Counted from the first letter of the stretch, positions 27,726 through 38,197 are shown. The stretch: DNA of 64,000 nucleotides from Ideonella_A intermedia_A (GCA_943370175.1 CALRPU020000019.1:1-64000), one strand, 5' to 3'. Numbers and translations: made by a program. Notes: a model not told the origin generated them from the sequence alone.

Positions 27726-28823
27726 ATGAGCGCACGCTCTCCCCGCAGCGCCAACGAGACCGCCGCCTCGCCCTTCCTCGCCTTCGACCACCTGGCCACG
27801 ATGGTGGCCGTGGTCAGCCCGGGCGGGCGCTGTCTCTTTGCCAACGCGGCGTTCGAACAGGTGCTCGGCCTGTCGCGGCGCAGCGTGCTGCGCGGCTCCT
27901 TGTTCGACTGGTTCGTCGATGCGCAGTTGGTGCGCGACACGGTCTCGGCCGTCACGCGCAACCAGTTTTCGACCAGCCGTCTGGACGCGCTGCTGCGTCG
28001 GCCAGTGGGCGGCGTGCCCGAGCCGTTGCCGGTCCACCTGATCGTCAACCAGATGGACGGCTCGCTCGACGTGGTGGTCGAGATGGTCGAAATCCAGCAG
28101 CAGACCCGCCAGGACCGGGAAGAGCGCGCGCTGGGCCAGGCCCAGGCCAACAAGGAACTCATCCGCAACCTGGCCCACGAAATCAAGAACCCGCTGGGCG
28201 GCATCCGTGGCGCGGCCCAGCTGCTGGAAATGGAAGTGGACTCGAAGGCGCTGACCGAGTACACCCGCGTCATCATCAACGAGGCCGACCGCCTGCAGGC
28301 GTTGGTTGACCGCCTGCTGGCGCCGCACCGCAAGCCGCACGTGGTCAGCGATGTCAACATCCACGAGGTGTGTGAGCGGGTGCGGTCGCTGATCCTGGCC
28401 GAGTTCCCGCGGGGCTTGAACGTCGAGCGCGATTACGACATCTCGATCCCCGACTTTCGCGGCGACCGTGAACAACTGATCCAGGCGGTGCTCAACATCG
28501 CCCACAACGCGGCGCAGGCGCTGGCCGAGCGCATCGCGCAGGGCGACGCAGAAATCCTGTTGCGCACCCGGATTGCGCGGCAAGTGACCTTGGGCAAGCA
28601 GCGCTATCGATTGGCATTGGAATTGCATATCGAAGACAACGGGCCTGGCGTGCCAAGCGAGATCCGCGATCGCATCTTTTATCCCCTGGTGTCGGGGCGC
28701 GACGGGGGGTCGGGGCTGGGACTGACCCTGGCGCAGACCTTCGTGCAGCAGCACCAGGGCATCATCGAATGCGACAGCGAGCCGGGCCGGACGATGTTCA
28801 AGATCCTGATGCCACTGCCCTAG
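27726..28823 (+). CDS. ntrB: Nitrogen regulation sensor kinase NtrB
   Basis: 365 residues, cytoplasmic, no membrane segment. A PAS domain spans about residues 15-90. The HisKA domain holds the phospho-acceptor His151 in NLAHEIKNPLGG, and the HATPase domain has N-box and G-boxes (NIAHNAAQAL, EDNGPGVP, GGSGLGLTLAQTF). It phosphorylates NtrC when nitrogen is limiting and is controlled by PII. The ntrC gene follows 65 bases later on the same strand. Confidence 0.95.
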   Translation: MSARSPRSANETAASPFLAFDHLATMVAVVSPGGRCLFANAAFEQVLGLSRRSVLRGSLFDWFVDAQLVRDTVSAVTRNQFSTSRLDALLRRPVGGVPEPLPVHLIVNQMDGSLDVVVEMVEIQQQTRQDREERALGQAQANKELIRNLAHEIKNPLGGIRGAAQLLEMEVDSKALTEYTRVIINEADRLQALVDRLLAPHRKPHVVSDVNIHEVCERVRSLILAEFPRGLNVERDYDISIPDFRGDREQLIQAVLNIAHNAAQALAERIAQGDAEILLRTRIARQVTLGKQRYRLALELHIEDNGPGVPSEIRDRIFYPLVSGRDGGSGLGLTLAQTFVQQHQGIIECDSEPGRTMFKILMPLP

Positions 28824-28888
28824 GGCTCCACGGTCACTCACGGCCGGCCAGGGCAGCGCGAAGGGCAACCGCAACCACTTAGGCAGGC

Positions 28889-30430
<1,542 letters not shown>

Positions 30431-30467
30431 CCGTCGCTGGCCGACCGCCGACCGCCGACCCCTCAGT

Positions 30468-31235
30468 TCAGTCCGTGATCTCGACGACCACCGGGGCGTG
30501 GTCGCTGGGGCGTTCGTTGCGCCGTGGTTGTTTGTCGATCACACACGACCGCGTGCGGGTCTGCAGCGCGGTGCTGACCAGCACGTGGTCGATGCGCAGG
30601 CCCTGGTTCTTGCGGAAGGCGAGGTTGCGGTAGTCCCACCAGCTCCAACTCTTGGGCGGCTGCTCGAACAGGCGGAAGGCGTCGACCATGCCCAGGTCGA
30701 CGAGCGCCTGGAAGTGGGCGCGCTCCTCGGGTGTGCAGTGGATCTGCCCTGCCCAGGCCACCGGGTCGTGGACGTCGCGGTCTTCCGGGGCGATGTTGAA
30801 GTCGCCCATCAGCACCACCGGCTGCGGTTGGGCCAGCAACGTCGCCACATGGGCCCGCAGCGCGCCGAGCCAGGCCATCTTGTAGGTGAACTTGTCGCTG
30901 TCGGGGGCCTGACCGTTGGGAAAGTAGGCCCCCACCACCCGCAAGCCGCCCACCACACCACCAATCACCCGGGCCTGTTCATCGGCAAAGCCGGGGATGT
31001 TGCGCACGACCTCGGTGGCCTCGGTGCGGCTCAACAGGGCCACGCCGTTGTAGGTTTTCTGCCCGAACCAATGGGCCTGGTAGCCGGCGGCCGCCAGCTC
31101 GGCGGCGGGAAACTTGTCGTCGGTCAGCTTGGTTTCCTGCAGCACCAGCACTTCCACCGGCTGGGCGGCCAGCCAGTCGATGACCTGGGGCAGCCGAACC
31201 GACAGCGAATTGACGTTCCACGTGGCGAGTTTCAA
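30468..31235 (-). CDS. xthA: Exodeoxyribonuclease III
   Basis: 255 residues from a TTG start, which gives the family N-terminus LKLATWNVNSLSVR; an alternative ATG lies at 31271. It has the endonuclease/exonuclease/phosphatase fold with LQETKL (metal Glu), VGAYFPNG, LMGDFNIAPEDRDVHDP and the closing PSDHAPVVVEI with the catalytic His. It cleaves at abasic sites and degrades 3' ends in base excision repair. An AGGA lies seven bases before the TTG. It converges on ntrC. Confidence 0.93.
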   Translation of the reverse strand: MKLATWNVNSLSVRLPQVIDWLAAQPVEVLVLQETKLTDDKFPAAELAAAGYQAHWFGQKTYNGVALLSRTEATEVVRNIPGFADEQARVIGGVVGGLRVVGAYFPNGQAPDSDKFTYKMAWLGALRAHVATLLAQPQPVVLMGDFNIAPEDRDVHDPVAWAGQIHCTPEERAHFQALVDLGMVDAFRLFEQPPKSWSWWDYRNLAFRKNQGLRIDHVLVSTALQTRTRSCVIDKQPRRNERPSDHAPVVVEITD

Positions 31236-31362
31236 GGGCGTCCTGGGGATGGGTGATCGGATGGCTGGCATCGTACAGCTGGGCGGGGCTGCCGCCTGGG
31301 CGACAGCGCCAAGGCGGCGGGCGCGGCTACAGTCCGCGGTTTTCAATCACCGCGCTGCCCGC

Positions 31363-31905
31363 ATGCCCTTGCCCCCGCCCGATTGCGAACGCCGTGCCGG
31401 CCACCAGCGCACGATCACTGTCAGCGCTTTTCCGCGCAGCGATGGTCTGTGGGATTTTGAAGGCCACCTCACCGACATCTGGCCCGAGCCTGTGGCCGCG
31501 GCCGAGCACACCTTGCCCGCGGGCAGCCCGATGCACGCGATGTGGCTGCGCCTGACGTTGGACAAGACGGCCACCATCGTGGCGGCCACCGCCGTCACCG
31601 ATGCGGGCCCCTACGGCGCGGCCTGTGGGCTGATTGCGCCCGACTACGGGCAGTTGGTGGGCGTGCAGGTGGCGCGCGGTTACCGAGACGCCATCCGGCG
31701 CTTGTTCGGCCGAACGGCCGGCTGCACCCACATGAGCGAGCTGGCCGCAGTGATGGGAAGCGCCGTGCTGCAGGCCTTGTGGGATGAGATGACCAAGGAC
31801 CCAGCGCAACGCCCGTTCAGCATCGACGGGTGTCACGCGCTGAAATCGGACGGGCCTCAAGTGGCACGCTACTTTCCGCGCTGGCACCGACCGTCGGCAG
31901 ACTGA
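31363..31905 (+). CDS. DUF2889 domain-containing protein
   Basis: 180 residues. The pattern HQRTITVSAFPRSDGLWDFEGHLTDIWPEP is the DUF2889 signature, and HAMWLRLTLD and ACGLIAPDYGQLVGVQVARGYRDAIRRLFGRTAGCTHMSEL are further family blocks. It is cytoplasmic by sequence with no signal peptide. The function is unknown. The ATG at 31363 was chosen because the upstream part of the frame is the promoter region shared with the divergent xthA. Confidence 0.87.
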   Translation: MPLPPPDCERRAGHQRTITVSAFPRSDGLWDFEGHLTDIWPEPVAAAEHTLPAGSPMHAMWLRLTLDKTATIVAATAVTDAGPYGAACGLIAPDYGQLVGVQVARGYRDAIRRLFGRTAGCTHMSELAAVMGSAVLQALWDEMTKDPAQRPFSIDGCHALKSDGPQVARYFPRWHRPSAD

Positions 31906-31914
31906 AAGCCAAGA

Positions 31915-31939
31915 GGCCGCGCCGCAGCGCCGCGCGGCC
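31915..31939. terminator. GC-rich stem-loop between convergent genes
   Basis: Perfect 8-bp arms GGCCGCGC/GCGCGGCC flank a 9-base loop, between the DUF2889 stop and the stop of the opposing small peptide gene. It lacks a T-run on either strand, so it may be a weak or Rho-assisted bidirectional terminator. Confidence 0.4.
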
Positions 31940-31950
31940 CGGGCAAACGG

Positions 31951-32205
31951 TCAGTTGATCAGGCTGCCATTGCAGGTGGCGGCCACCGGGGCGGCGGCGC
32001 CGTCGGTGTTCAGCGACGCGCCGTCCAGGCACACGAGGTAGTCGCCGCTCAGGCCGACGGTTTGGGCGCCCAGCAGGGAGCCGAGCAGGCCGGTGCCCGA
32101 GCTGGTCAGGCCCAGCTTGAAGTTGCGGCCCACGATCAGCTGGCCCAGGTTCAGGGCCAGGCCGCCGGCGACGGTGTGGGATTCGGTCTTGGTCAGTTCA
32201 CGCAT
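31951..32205 (-). CDS. Small peptide precursor with double-glycine-type leader
   Basis: 84 residues. The N-terminus MRELTKTESHTVAGG has the hydrophobic/acidic spacing and terminal GG of leaders cut by C39-peptidase ABC exporters (bacteriocin and microcin type). The remaining ~69-residue core is Gly/Leu/Ser/Thr-rich (GLLGSLLGAQTVGLSGDYLVC) with two Cys near its C-terminal half. AAGGAAA lies seven bases before the ATG. No exporter, immunity protein or modifying enzyme is in the window. It may be a bacteriocin, a signalling peptide, or a small secreted protein; the leader reading is inference from pattern. Confidence 0.65.
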   Translation of the reverse strand: MRELTKTESHTVAGGLALNLGQLIVGRNFKLGLTSSGTGLLGSLLGAQTVGLSGDYLVCLDGASLNTDGAAAPVAATCNGSLIN

Positions 32206-32434
32206 GACGTTTCCTTGAAGTGAGGACAAAGCGCCGCACGACGGCACTTGGGTAGGGCGATGAGCCCGTCCGCGGCGACGCCATTGCGATGCATCGACGC
32301 GCGACAGGGCACAGCGCCAATCGTCGTTCAAACCGGCCCGATGGCGATTCCGAGAATGGGTGCCCCGCATAGGCAGATTGGCCGATGACCCGGGCCGCGC
32401 TGCAGGGAAGCGTGGCGTTGTGCCGGTCGTTTGC

Positions 32435-34270
32435 TCAGGCGGATTGCAGCTCGGGCAGGTCGGCGTCGCTGGCGAGCACCCGTTGCCAATGCACTTCGCC
32501 CTGCGGCAGCAGCCATTGCAGGCCGTAGCGCAGGCGCTGCAGCCGGGCCGCGCTGCTGGCGCTGGCGACGATGGGGCGCTGGGTGTTGTGGTTGCTGTTG
32601 TTGTCGGTGTTGGTGTCGGTGTTGGTGTTGGTGTTGGTGACCTCGCCAAGCGCTCTGGCCGTGGCCGTCAGGGCCCATGCCAGCAGCGTGTGGGCCAGGC
32701 CCGCCATCACCTCCCCCGCCACCCGAAGCGGCAAGGCGCTGTCGTCTTGGCTGCGTTCGCGCAACGATGCGATGCCACGCGTGGCCAGGGCGATGTGGGC
32801 CCGCAATGCGCTGCTGAAGTCGCCCAGGCCAGGCAGCGCCTCGGCTCGGGCCGCCTCCTCACTGAACTCGGCCAGCAGCAGCGCCAGCGCGCTGCCACCG
32901 TCGGCCAGCAGCTTGCGCTGCACGAGGTCGATGGCCTGGATCTCGTTGGTGCCTTCGTAAATCATCGCGATGCGGACGTCGCGCAGGGCCTGCTCCACGC
33001 CGGTGTCGCGCACATAGCCGTAACCGCCGTGCACCTGCAGCGCGGCACTGGCCGCGACAAAACCGCGGTCGGTGCACCAGGCCTTGACGATGGGCGTGAG
33101 CAACGCGGCCAGCTGCGACTGCGTCTTGCGACGGTCCGCGTCGTCGTGGTGGGCGGATTCGTCCAGCGCGAGGGCGGCGCGGTAGGCGATCACGCGCTGG
33201 GCCTCGGTCCACACCTGCAGCGTCAGCAGGGTGTGGCGCATGGCTGGGTGCTCGGCGATCGGCGCGGCCGACTCGCCGGCGGGCAGCGCGTGACCGCTGC
33301 GGCCCTGGCGGCGGTCGAAGGCGTAGCGCAGCGCGTTCTGGGTGACCATCTCCTGGTGTCCGAGGCCCTGCAGCCCCACGTGCAGCCGGGCCGAGTTCAT
33401 CATCAGGAACATCGCGGCCAGCCCGCGGTGGGGCTCGCCGACGCGCCACCCCACGGCGCCCTCGTAACGCATGCTGCAGGTGGCGCTGCCGTGCAGGCCC
33501 ATCTTTTCTTCGAGGCCGTCGCAGGCCAGGTGGTTGCGGCTGCCGTCGGGCAGCACGCTGGGCACCAGCACCAGCGTGATCCCGCGGGTGCCTGGGGGCG
33601 CGTCCGGCAGGCGCGCCAGCACCAGATGCACGATGTTGTCGGTCAGGTCGTGGTCGCCGCCAGAGATGAAGATCTTGTTGCCGTGCACCCGCAGCGATCC
33701 GTCGGGCTGTGGGTCGGCCCGGGTGCGCAGCAGGCCCAGATCGCTGCCGGCGTGGGCCTCGGTCAGTGCCATCGCGGCCAGCCATTCACCGCTGACGATC
33801 TTGGCCAGGTAGCGGTCTTTCAGCGCGTCGCTGGCGTGCGCCTTCAAGGTTTCGTAGGCGCCGTGCAGCAGGTCGGGGTACATCGTCCAGCCGTGGTTGC
33901 AGGCGTCCAGCATTTCGCGCATCGCCGCGTCCAGCAGCAGGGGCAAGCCTTGTCCGCCCCAGTCGGGGCTGCAGGGCAGTGCCGGCCAGCCGGCGTCGAC
34001 GAAGGCCTGGTAGGCGGCCTTGAAGCCATCGGGTGTGCGCACGCGACCGTGCTCGTCGCGCCGGCAGCCCTGCTGGTCGCCGCCAGCGTTCAAGGGCTGC
34101 AGCACTTCGCTGGCGAAGCGTGCCGCCTGGTCCAGCACGGCGTCGGCGGTGTCGATGTCGAGTTCAGCGAATGCGCCGCAGGCGCGCCACGACGTGGGGG
34201 CCCCGAGGACCCGGTCCATCACGAAACGCATCTCGTCCAGAGGTGCGCGGTAGTGCCATCCGCCGTTCAT
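32435..34270 (-). CDS. Acyl-CoA dehydrogenase with long C-terminal domain
   Basis: 611 residues, longer than classical acyl-CoA dehydrogenases (about 390) and near the ~590-600 residue DmdC-like group. FAD enzyme motifs seen are MALTEAHAGSDLG, HGNKIFISGGDHD, LQVHGGYGYVRDTGVEQALRDVRIAMIYEGTNEIQ (with the catalytic Glu region). It would oxidise an acyl- or aryl-propionyl-CoA to the enoyl-CoA. It overlaps the CoA ligase stop by 4 bases, so both form one unit. The tail contains an Asn/Thr repeat region coded by a slippage-prone tract (32584-32639). The substrate is not predictable from sequence. Confidence 0.9.
   Translation of the reverse strand: MNGGWHYRAPLDEMRFVMDRVLGAPTSWRACGAFAELDIDTADAVLDQAARFASEVLQPLNAGGDQQGCRRDEHGRVRTPDGFKAAYQAFVDAGWPALPCSPDWGGQGLPLLLDAAMREMLDACNHGWTMYPDLLHGAYETLKAHASDALKDRYLAKIVSGEWLAAMALTEAHAGSDLGLLRTRADPQPDGSLRVHGNKIFISGGDHDLTDNIVHLVLARLPDAPPGTRGITLVLVPSVLPDGSRNHLACDGLEEKMGLHGSATCSMRYEGAVGWRVGEPHRGLAAMFLMMNSARLHVGLQGLGHQEMVTQNALRYAFDRRQGRSGHALPAGESAAPIAEHPAMRHTLLTLQVWTEAQRVIAYRAALALDESAHHDDADRRKTQSQLAALLTPIVKAWCTDRGFVAASAALQVHGGYGYVRDTGVEQALRDVRIAMIYEGTNEIQAIDLVQRKLLADGGSALALLLAEFSEEAARAEALPGLGDFSSALRAHIALATRGIASLRERSQDDSALPLRVAGEVMAGLAHTLLAWALTATARALGEVTNTNTNTDTNTDNNSNHNTQRPIVASASSAARLQRLRYGLQWLLPQGEVHWQRVLASDADLPELQSA
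32584..32639. repeat. Imperfect GTTGGT-type microsatellite inside a coding region
   Basis: The + strand reads as repeated GTTGGT/GTGTCG units. On the coding strand it specifies a Thr-Asn-rich stretch (TNTNTNTDTNTDNNSNHNT) close to the C-terminus of the acyl-CoA dehydrogenase. Replication slippage would alter length in steps of six without a frameshift. Confidence 0.85.
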
Positions 34271-36072
34271 TGCAGTTGTCTTTCGAGGGTGATCGCACCC
34301 GGTTGGCCGGCGTACAGCGCGGCCACCGCGTCGGCGCGTCGCTTCAGCACGGCGGCCTGGTTGAGGTAGCCCTTGTCGGTGATTTCGCCCGCGTCGGGGT
34401 TGGGGGGCTCGCGCAGCACCCAGGCGCGGGTGGGCACCTGGGAGCTGCCGCCGCCTTCGCGCTTGAGTGCGCGCAAGGCCTGGCCCAGGTGGTGCGCGAG
34501 ATCGGCCGCAGGCAGGGACGCCGCCGCCGCGCTGGGAAACACCAGCACGCCCACTTCGGCGCGGTCGTGCCCGGTGATGACCACGTCCTGCGCCCACGGC
34601 GACAACGCCGACACCACCCGCACCCGCAACGTGCCCACCGACACCCAGGTGCCGGTGGTGAGCTTGAAGTCCTCGGCGACCCGGCCGTCGAACACCACGC
34701 CTTGGTTGGGGTCCGCGGGGTTGGCGAGGCGGCCGGCGTCGCCGATGCAGTAGTAGCCCTCGGCGTCGAAAGCCTGGGCCGTCAGGTGCGGCGCGTCGCG
34801 GTAGCCGGGAAACACGCTGACGCCGCGCACCCGCAGTTCCAGCTTGCCGCCATTCGGAGTGAACTTCAGTTCCATGCCGGGCAAGGGCAGGCCGATCACG
34901 CCGGCGCGGTCCAGCCACCAGTGGGCGCTGGTGATGGACGGGGAGGTTTCGGTCGAGCCCCAGGACGTGGTCAGCCAGATGTCTTCGCCGCGCACGCGGC
35001 GGGCCAGTGCCTGCAGCCGCTCCCAGGTGGCTTGTGGCAAGGCCGCGCCGGCGTAAAACACGCCGCGCAGCCGTGCGAAAAATTGTTGGGCGAGCGCGCG
35101 GTCCGCCTCCAGCAGGGGCAGCAGCATGTCCAGGCCGCGCGGCACGTTGAAGTGGATCGTCGGCTGCACCTCGCAGAGGTTGGCCAGCGATTTCTCGATC
35201 AGCCCCGGCGCCGGCCGGCCCTCGTCGATCACCAGCGTGCCGCCGTTGCGCAGCACAAGATTCAGGTTGTGGTTGCCGCCGAAGGTGTGGCTCCAGGGCA
35301 GCCAGTCGACGATGACCGGCTTCTCGGTGTCCAGAAAGCGCCACGCCTGCGCGATCATTTGCTGGTTGGCGCACAGCATGCGGTGGGTGTTGATGACCAC
35401 CTTGGGGTGGCCCGTCGACCCCGAGGTCAGCAGGTACTTGGCGTGGGTGTCGGGTCGGACCTCGTGGAAGGCGGCCATCACCGCGGGCGTCTCCGCGCTG
35501 GCGGCGAGTTGCTCGAAGGACAGCGCGCCCGCCACGCGGTCCGCGCCCTGGCTGAACACGGTCACCGCTTTCAAGGCCGCGCTGGCGACGGCGGGCCCGT
35601 AGACCGCGGCGTCGCTGGCGTACACCAGGCCTGGGCCCAGGGTGTTCAGGATGCCGTGCACCTTCGTGTGGTCCTGGGTCAGGCGGCAGTAGGCGCTGGA
35701 CACCGTGCACACCGCGCGGCCGATGTGCATGGCCGCCAGCATCAGCAGCAGGTGGTCGATGCCGTTGTCGGACAGCACGACCACCGGGGCTTGCGGGGCG
35801 AGCTTCAGGTCCAGCAGCGTTTGCGCGATGCGGCCCACCTGCACGCGCGTTTGTGCCCAGCTCAGGCGGCGCCAGTCGCCGGTGGGGGTGCGTTCTGCAA
35901 AGGCTTCGGCATCGGGCGTGGCCGCGGCCCAGTGTTCCAGCCATTCACCGATGCAGCGGGCGTAGGGCTTCAGCGGCTCGGGCGAGCGCAGCACGAAGCT
36001 GCCGTCGTCGAAATCGACGCGGGTGGTGTGCGGCGGCGCCAGGCCGTCAACGGTTCGGTGGGACGCGGACAT
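34267..36072 (-). CDS. Feruloyl-CoA-synthase-like AMP-dependent CoA ligase
   Basis: 601 residues. It has the ANL adenylating fold: KYLLTSGSTGHPKVVINTH (phosphate-binding loop), WLTTSWGSTETSP and GEITDKGYLNQ near the C-terminus. Overall it looks like feruloyl-CoA synthases, which activate hydroxycinnamates such as ferulate as CoA thioesters; the exact aryl substrate is inferred. I chose the ATG at 36072, which has GAAAGG five bases upstream, over the ATG at 36105, because the latter lies inside a palindrome that looks like an operator. It is the first gene of a pair with the acyl-CoA dehydrogenase. Confidence 0.85.
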   Translation of the reverse strand: MSASHRTVDGLAPPHTTRVDFDDGSFVLRSPEPLKPYARCIGEWLEHWAAATPDAEAFAERTPTGDWRRLSWAQTRVQVGRIAQTLLDLKLAPQAPVVVLSDNGIDHLLLMLAAMHIGRAVCTVSSAYCRLTQDHTKVHGILNTLGPGLVYASDAAVYGPAVASAALKAVTVFSQGADRVAGALSFEQLAASAETPAVMAAFHEVRPDTHAKYLLTSGSTGHPKVVINTHRMLCANQQMIAQAWRFLDTEKPVIVDWLPWSHTFGGNHNLNLVLRNGGTLVIDEGRPAPGLIEKSLANLCEVQPTIHFNVPRGLDMLLPLLEADRALAQQFFARLRGVFYAGAALPQATWERLQALARRVRGEDIWLTTSWGSTETSPSITSAHWWLDRAGVIGLPLPGMELKFTPNGGKLELRVRGVSVFPGYRDAPHLTAQAFDAEGYYCIGDAGRLANPADPNQGVVFDGRVAEDFKLTTGTWVSVGTLRVRVVSALSPWAQDVVITGHDRAEVGVLVFPSAAAASLPAADLAHHLGQALRALKREGGGSSQVPTRAWVLREPPNPDAGEITDKGYLNQAAVLKRRADAVAALYAGQPGAITLERQLQ

Positions 36073-36100
36073 CGGAGCCTTTCTCGCTGCGCCGTCAATG

Positions 36101-36120
36101 TCCATACAGTGCTGTATGGA
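36101..36120. promoter_or_regulatory. Palindromic operator, probably for the adjacent TetR regulator
   Basis: TCCATACAG-TG-CTGTATGGA: perfect 9-bp arms around a 2-base spacer. It lies between the tetR-type gene and the CoA ligase gene, just upstream of the preferred ligase start. Size and symmetry fit TetR-family operators; assignment to this regulator is inference. Confidence 0.7.
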
Positions 36121-36180
36121 ATGGCGCGATCGTAGGGAGGTGCTTCCCTGGCGTCATCAGGGTTTGTCCCGCCGTGTCTG

Positions 36181-36903
36181 TCAAACCGTTCGCTGGGCGG
36201 ACAGCGGTTGCAGGATCAGCCGCTCGATGAAGTCGCGCCGTGCGGCCTGGTGGTCGGCCGAGCCCTGGCGTGGCACCAGCGAGGCCGCGATCTCGAAGCT
36301 GTACAGCGCGAAAGCCCGCATGTCCGCTTCGGGCGGTGCGAAGCCAAGGGCCTGCAGCAGGCGGCTTTGATAAGCAAGGCGGGCGTTGTCGGCTTCTTCC
36401 AGGGCCTCGCGGGCCATCGCGTCGCGCCGCGCCCAGGCACGGATGGCCAGTTCGATGCGCGCCGCCTTGCTGGCCGCGCGGCCACGGAAGGGCAGGGAGA
36501 TGACGTTGCGCAGCTGCTCGCGCGGGTCGGTGTGGGCCTGGGCCAGGCGCTGGGTGAGCTGCACCGTGGCGCGGTCACGCCAGGCCTGCAGCACCCGGCG
36601 CAGCAGGTCGTCGCGGTCGCGGAAATGCCAGTAGAAGCTGCCGCGGGTGACGCCCAGCTGACCGGCCAGCACGTCCACCCGCACGTGGTCGATGCCCTGG
36701 TCGACCAGCACTTCGGTGGCGGCGTCGATCCACGCGTCCGGGGTCAGTCGCGTGCGTTCGCCGTCCGCCGCCTTGCGGCGGCGCGGGACGGCCGCCGCGG
36801 CGTTCGGCACGCCATTCGGCTCGGCATCGATCACGGGGCGGCGCGGCTCGGTTGAGGCATCGGACGATGATGCCACGCGGTCGGCGAACCCCGCCGGGCC
36901 CAC
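36181..36903 (-). CDS. TetR family transcriptional regulator
   Basis: 240 residues from GTG at 36903; an internal GTG at 36834 is an alternative, since the first ~45 residues lack family character. The HTH is clear at about residues 50-98 (TEVLVDQGIDHVRVDVLAGQLGVTRGSFYWHFRDRDDLL). The C-terminal ligand domain is helical and not assignable. It lies upstream of and on the same strand as the feruloyl-CoA-synthase-like gene, with a palindrome between, so it probably represses that pair until an aryl-CoA or acid appears. Confidence 0.9.
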   Translation of the reverse strand: MGPAGFADRVASSSDASTEPRRPVIDAEPNGVPNAAAAVPRRRKAADGERTRLTPDAWIDAATEVLVDQGIDHVRVDVLAGQLGVTRGSFYWHFRDRDDLLRRVLQAWRDRATVQLTQRLAQAHTDPREQLRNVISLPFRGRAASKAARIELAIRAWARRDAMAREALEEADNARLAYQSRLLQALGFAPPEADMRAFALYSFEIAASLVPRQGSADHQAARRDFIERLILQPLSAQRTV

Positions 36904-36919
36904 CGCTCCGGCGGCGGGT

Positions 36920-38197
36920 TCAGTAGGTTTCCAGGTGCAGGCGGCCTTCGCGCTTCATGGCGGCGGCCACCGTGTCCCAGTCCTGGCCGCTTTCCTGGGC
37001 AACGTCGCGCAGCGCCAGCACCACCCCTTCCTCCATGGCCTTCAGGCCGCACACGTAGAAGCAGGCGTTCGGGTCGGCCAGCAGCGGCGCCAGGTCGGCC
37101 ACGCGCTGGCGCATCAGGTCCTGCACATAGCGTTTGGGCTGGCCGGGCGTGCGGCTGAAGGCGAGGTTGATGTCGATGAAGTCCTTGGGCAGGCTTTGCA
37201 GTGGGCCGAAGTAGGGCAGCTCCTCCTTCGTGCGGGCGCCGAAGAACAGCATCAGCTTGCCGCCCTCGAACTTGCCGCTGGCGCGCAACCGGCGTCGCCA
37301 TTCGGTCATCGCGCGCATCGGCGCGCTGCCGGTGCCGGTGCAGATCATCACCACGTGGCTCTTCGGGTGGTTCGGCATCAGGAAGCTGGCGCCGAAGGGG
37401 CCGATCACCTGCACCTGGTCGCCCACGTTGAGGTCGCAGACGTAGTTGCTGGCCACGCCGCGCACCGGGCGCCCCTGGTGGTCCTCCAGCACCCGCTTCA
37501 CGGTCAGCGACAGGTTGTTGTAGCCCGGCCGCTCGCCGTTGCGCGGGCTGGCAATGGAGTACTGGCGCGCGTGGTGCGGCCGGCCGTTCGCGTCCTGCCC
37601 TGGCGGGAGGATGCCGATGGACTGGCCTTCCAGCACCGGAAACGGCAGGCTGCCGAAGTCCAGCACCACGTGGTGCGTGTCGTAATCGTGGCCGACTTCG
37701 GTGACGCGCACATTGCCCGCCACGGTGGCGGTCACGAACTTCTGCTCGGCCTTGGGGCCGTAGAGGTTGGTGTAGGCGTGGGCCGCCGACCAAGGCGGCA
37801 GCGTGGCGCCGTAGGCGCCGCTGTTGAACACGTCCGCCCCGTTGGCGGTGGCAGGCGCCGGGGACGCCTCCGCGGTCGCCGCGGCGGTTTCGGACCCACC
37901 GCCCGTCGCCGCCAGTTGCTCGGGCGGCAATTCCGCGGGCAGGCTGTCCCACAGCAATTGTTCAGCGGGCGTGTAGGCGCGCACCCGGGGCATGCTGCGC
38001 CAGTTGTCGATGCTGCCGGTGGGGCAGGGTGGCACGCAGGCCATGCACAGGTTGCACTTGTCGGCGTCGACCACGTAGTTGCGGTCGTCGTGCGTGATGG
38101 CGCCCACCGGGCAGGTGGCTTCGCAGGTGTTGCAGCGGATGCAGATCTCGGGGTCGATCAGGTGCTGCTTGATGATCGCGGTGTCGGCCATGTCCAT
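36920..38197 (-). CDS. boxA: Benzoyl-CoA 2,3-epoxidase reductase subunit BoxA
   Basis: 425 residues. Two 4Fe-4S clusters at the N-terminus (CIRCNTCEATCPVG at about residues 19-32, CNLCMACVPPCPTG at about 48-61), a Pro/Ala-rich linker (about 95-125), then an FAD/NADPH ferredoxin-reductase domain (HHARQYSIASPRNG, VVMICTGTGSAPMRAM, CFYVCGLKAMEEGV). It passes electrons from NADPH to the BoxB oxygenase, in the cytoplasm. GGAGAG precedes the ATG. It is the last gene of boxC-boxB-boxA. Confidence 0.96.
   Translation of the reverse strand: MDMADTAIIKQHLIDPEICIRCNTCEATCPVGAITHDDRNYVVDADKCNLCMACVPPCPTGSIDNWRSMPRVRAYTPAEQLLWDSLPAELPPEQLAATGGGSETAAATAEASPAPATANGADVFNSGAYGATLPPWSAAHAYTNLYGPKAEQKFVTATVAGNVRVTEVGHDYDTHHVVLDFGSLPFPVLEGQSIGILPPGQDANGRPHHARQYSIASPRNGERPGYNNLSLTVKRVLEDHQGRPVRGVASNYVCDLNVGDQVQVIGPFGASFLMPNHPKSHVVMICTGTGSAPMRAMTEWRRRLRASGKFEGGKLMLFFGARTKEELPYFGPLQSLPKDFIDINLAFSRTPGQPKRYVQDLMRQRVADLAPLLADPNACFYVCGLKAMEEGVVLALRDVAQESGQDWDTVAAAMKREGRLHLETY

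Noticed and set aside
24285..28874. 1529-residue open frame on the - strand
   Set aside because: It runs antisense through the EI24, CinA-like, glnA and ntrB genes, with no recognisable domain and a composition expected from reversed GC-rich codons.
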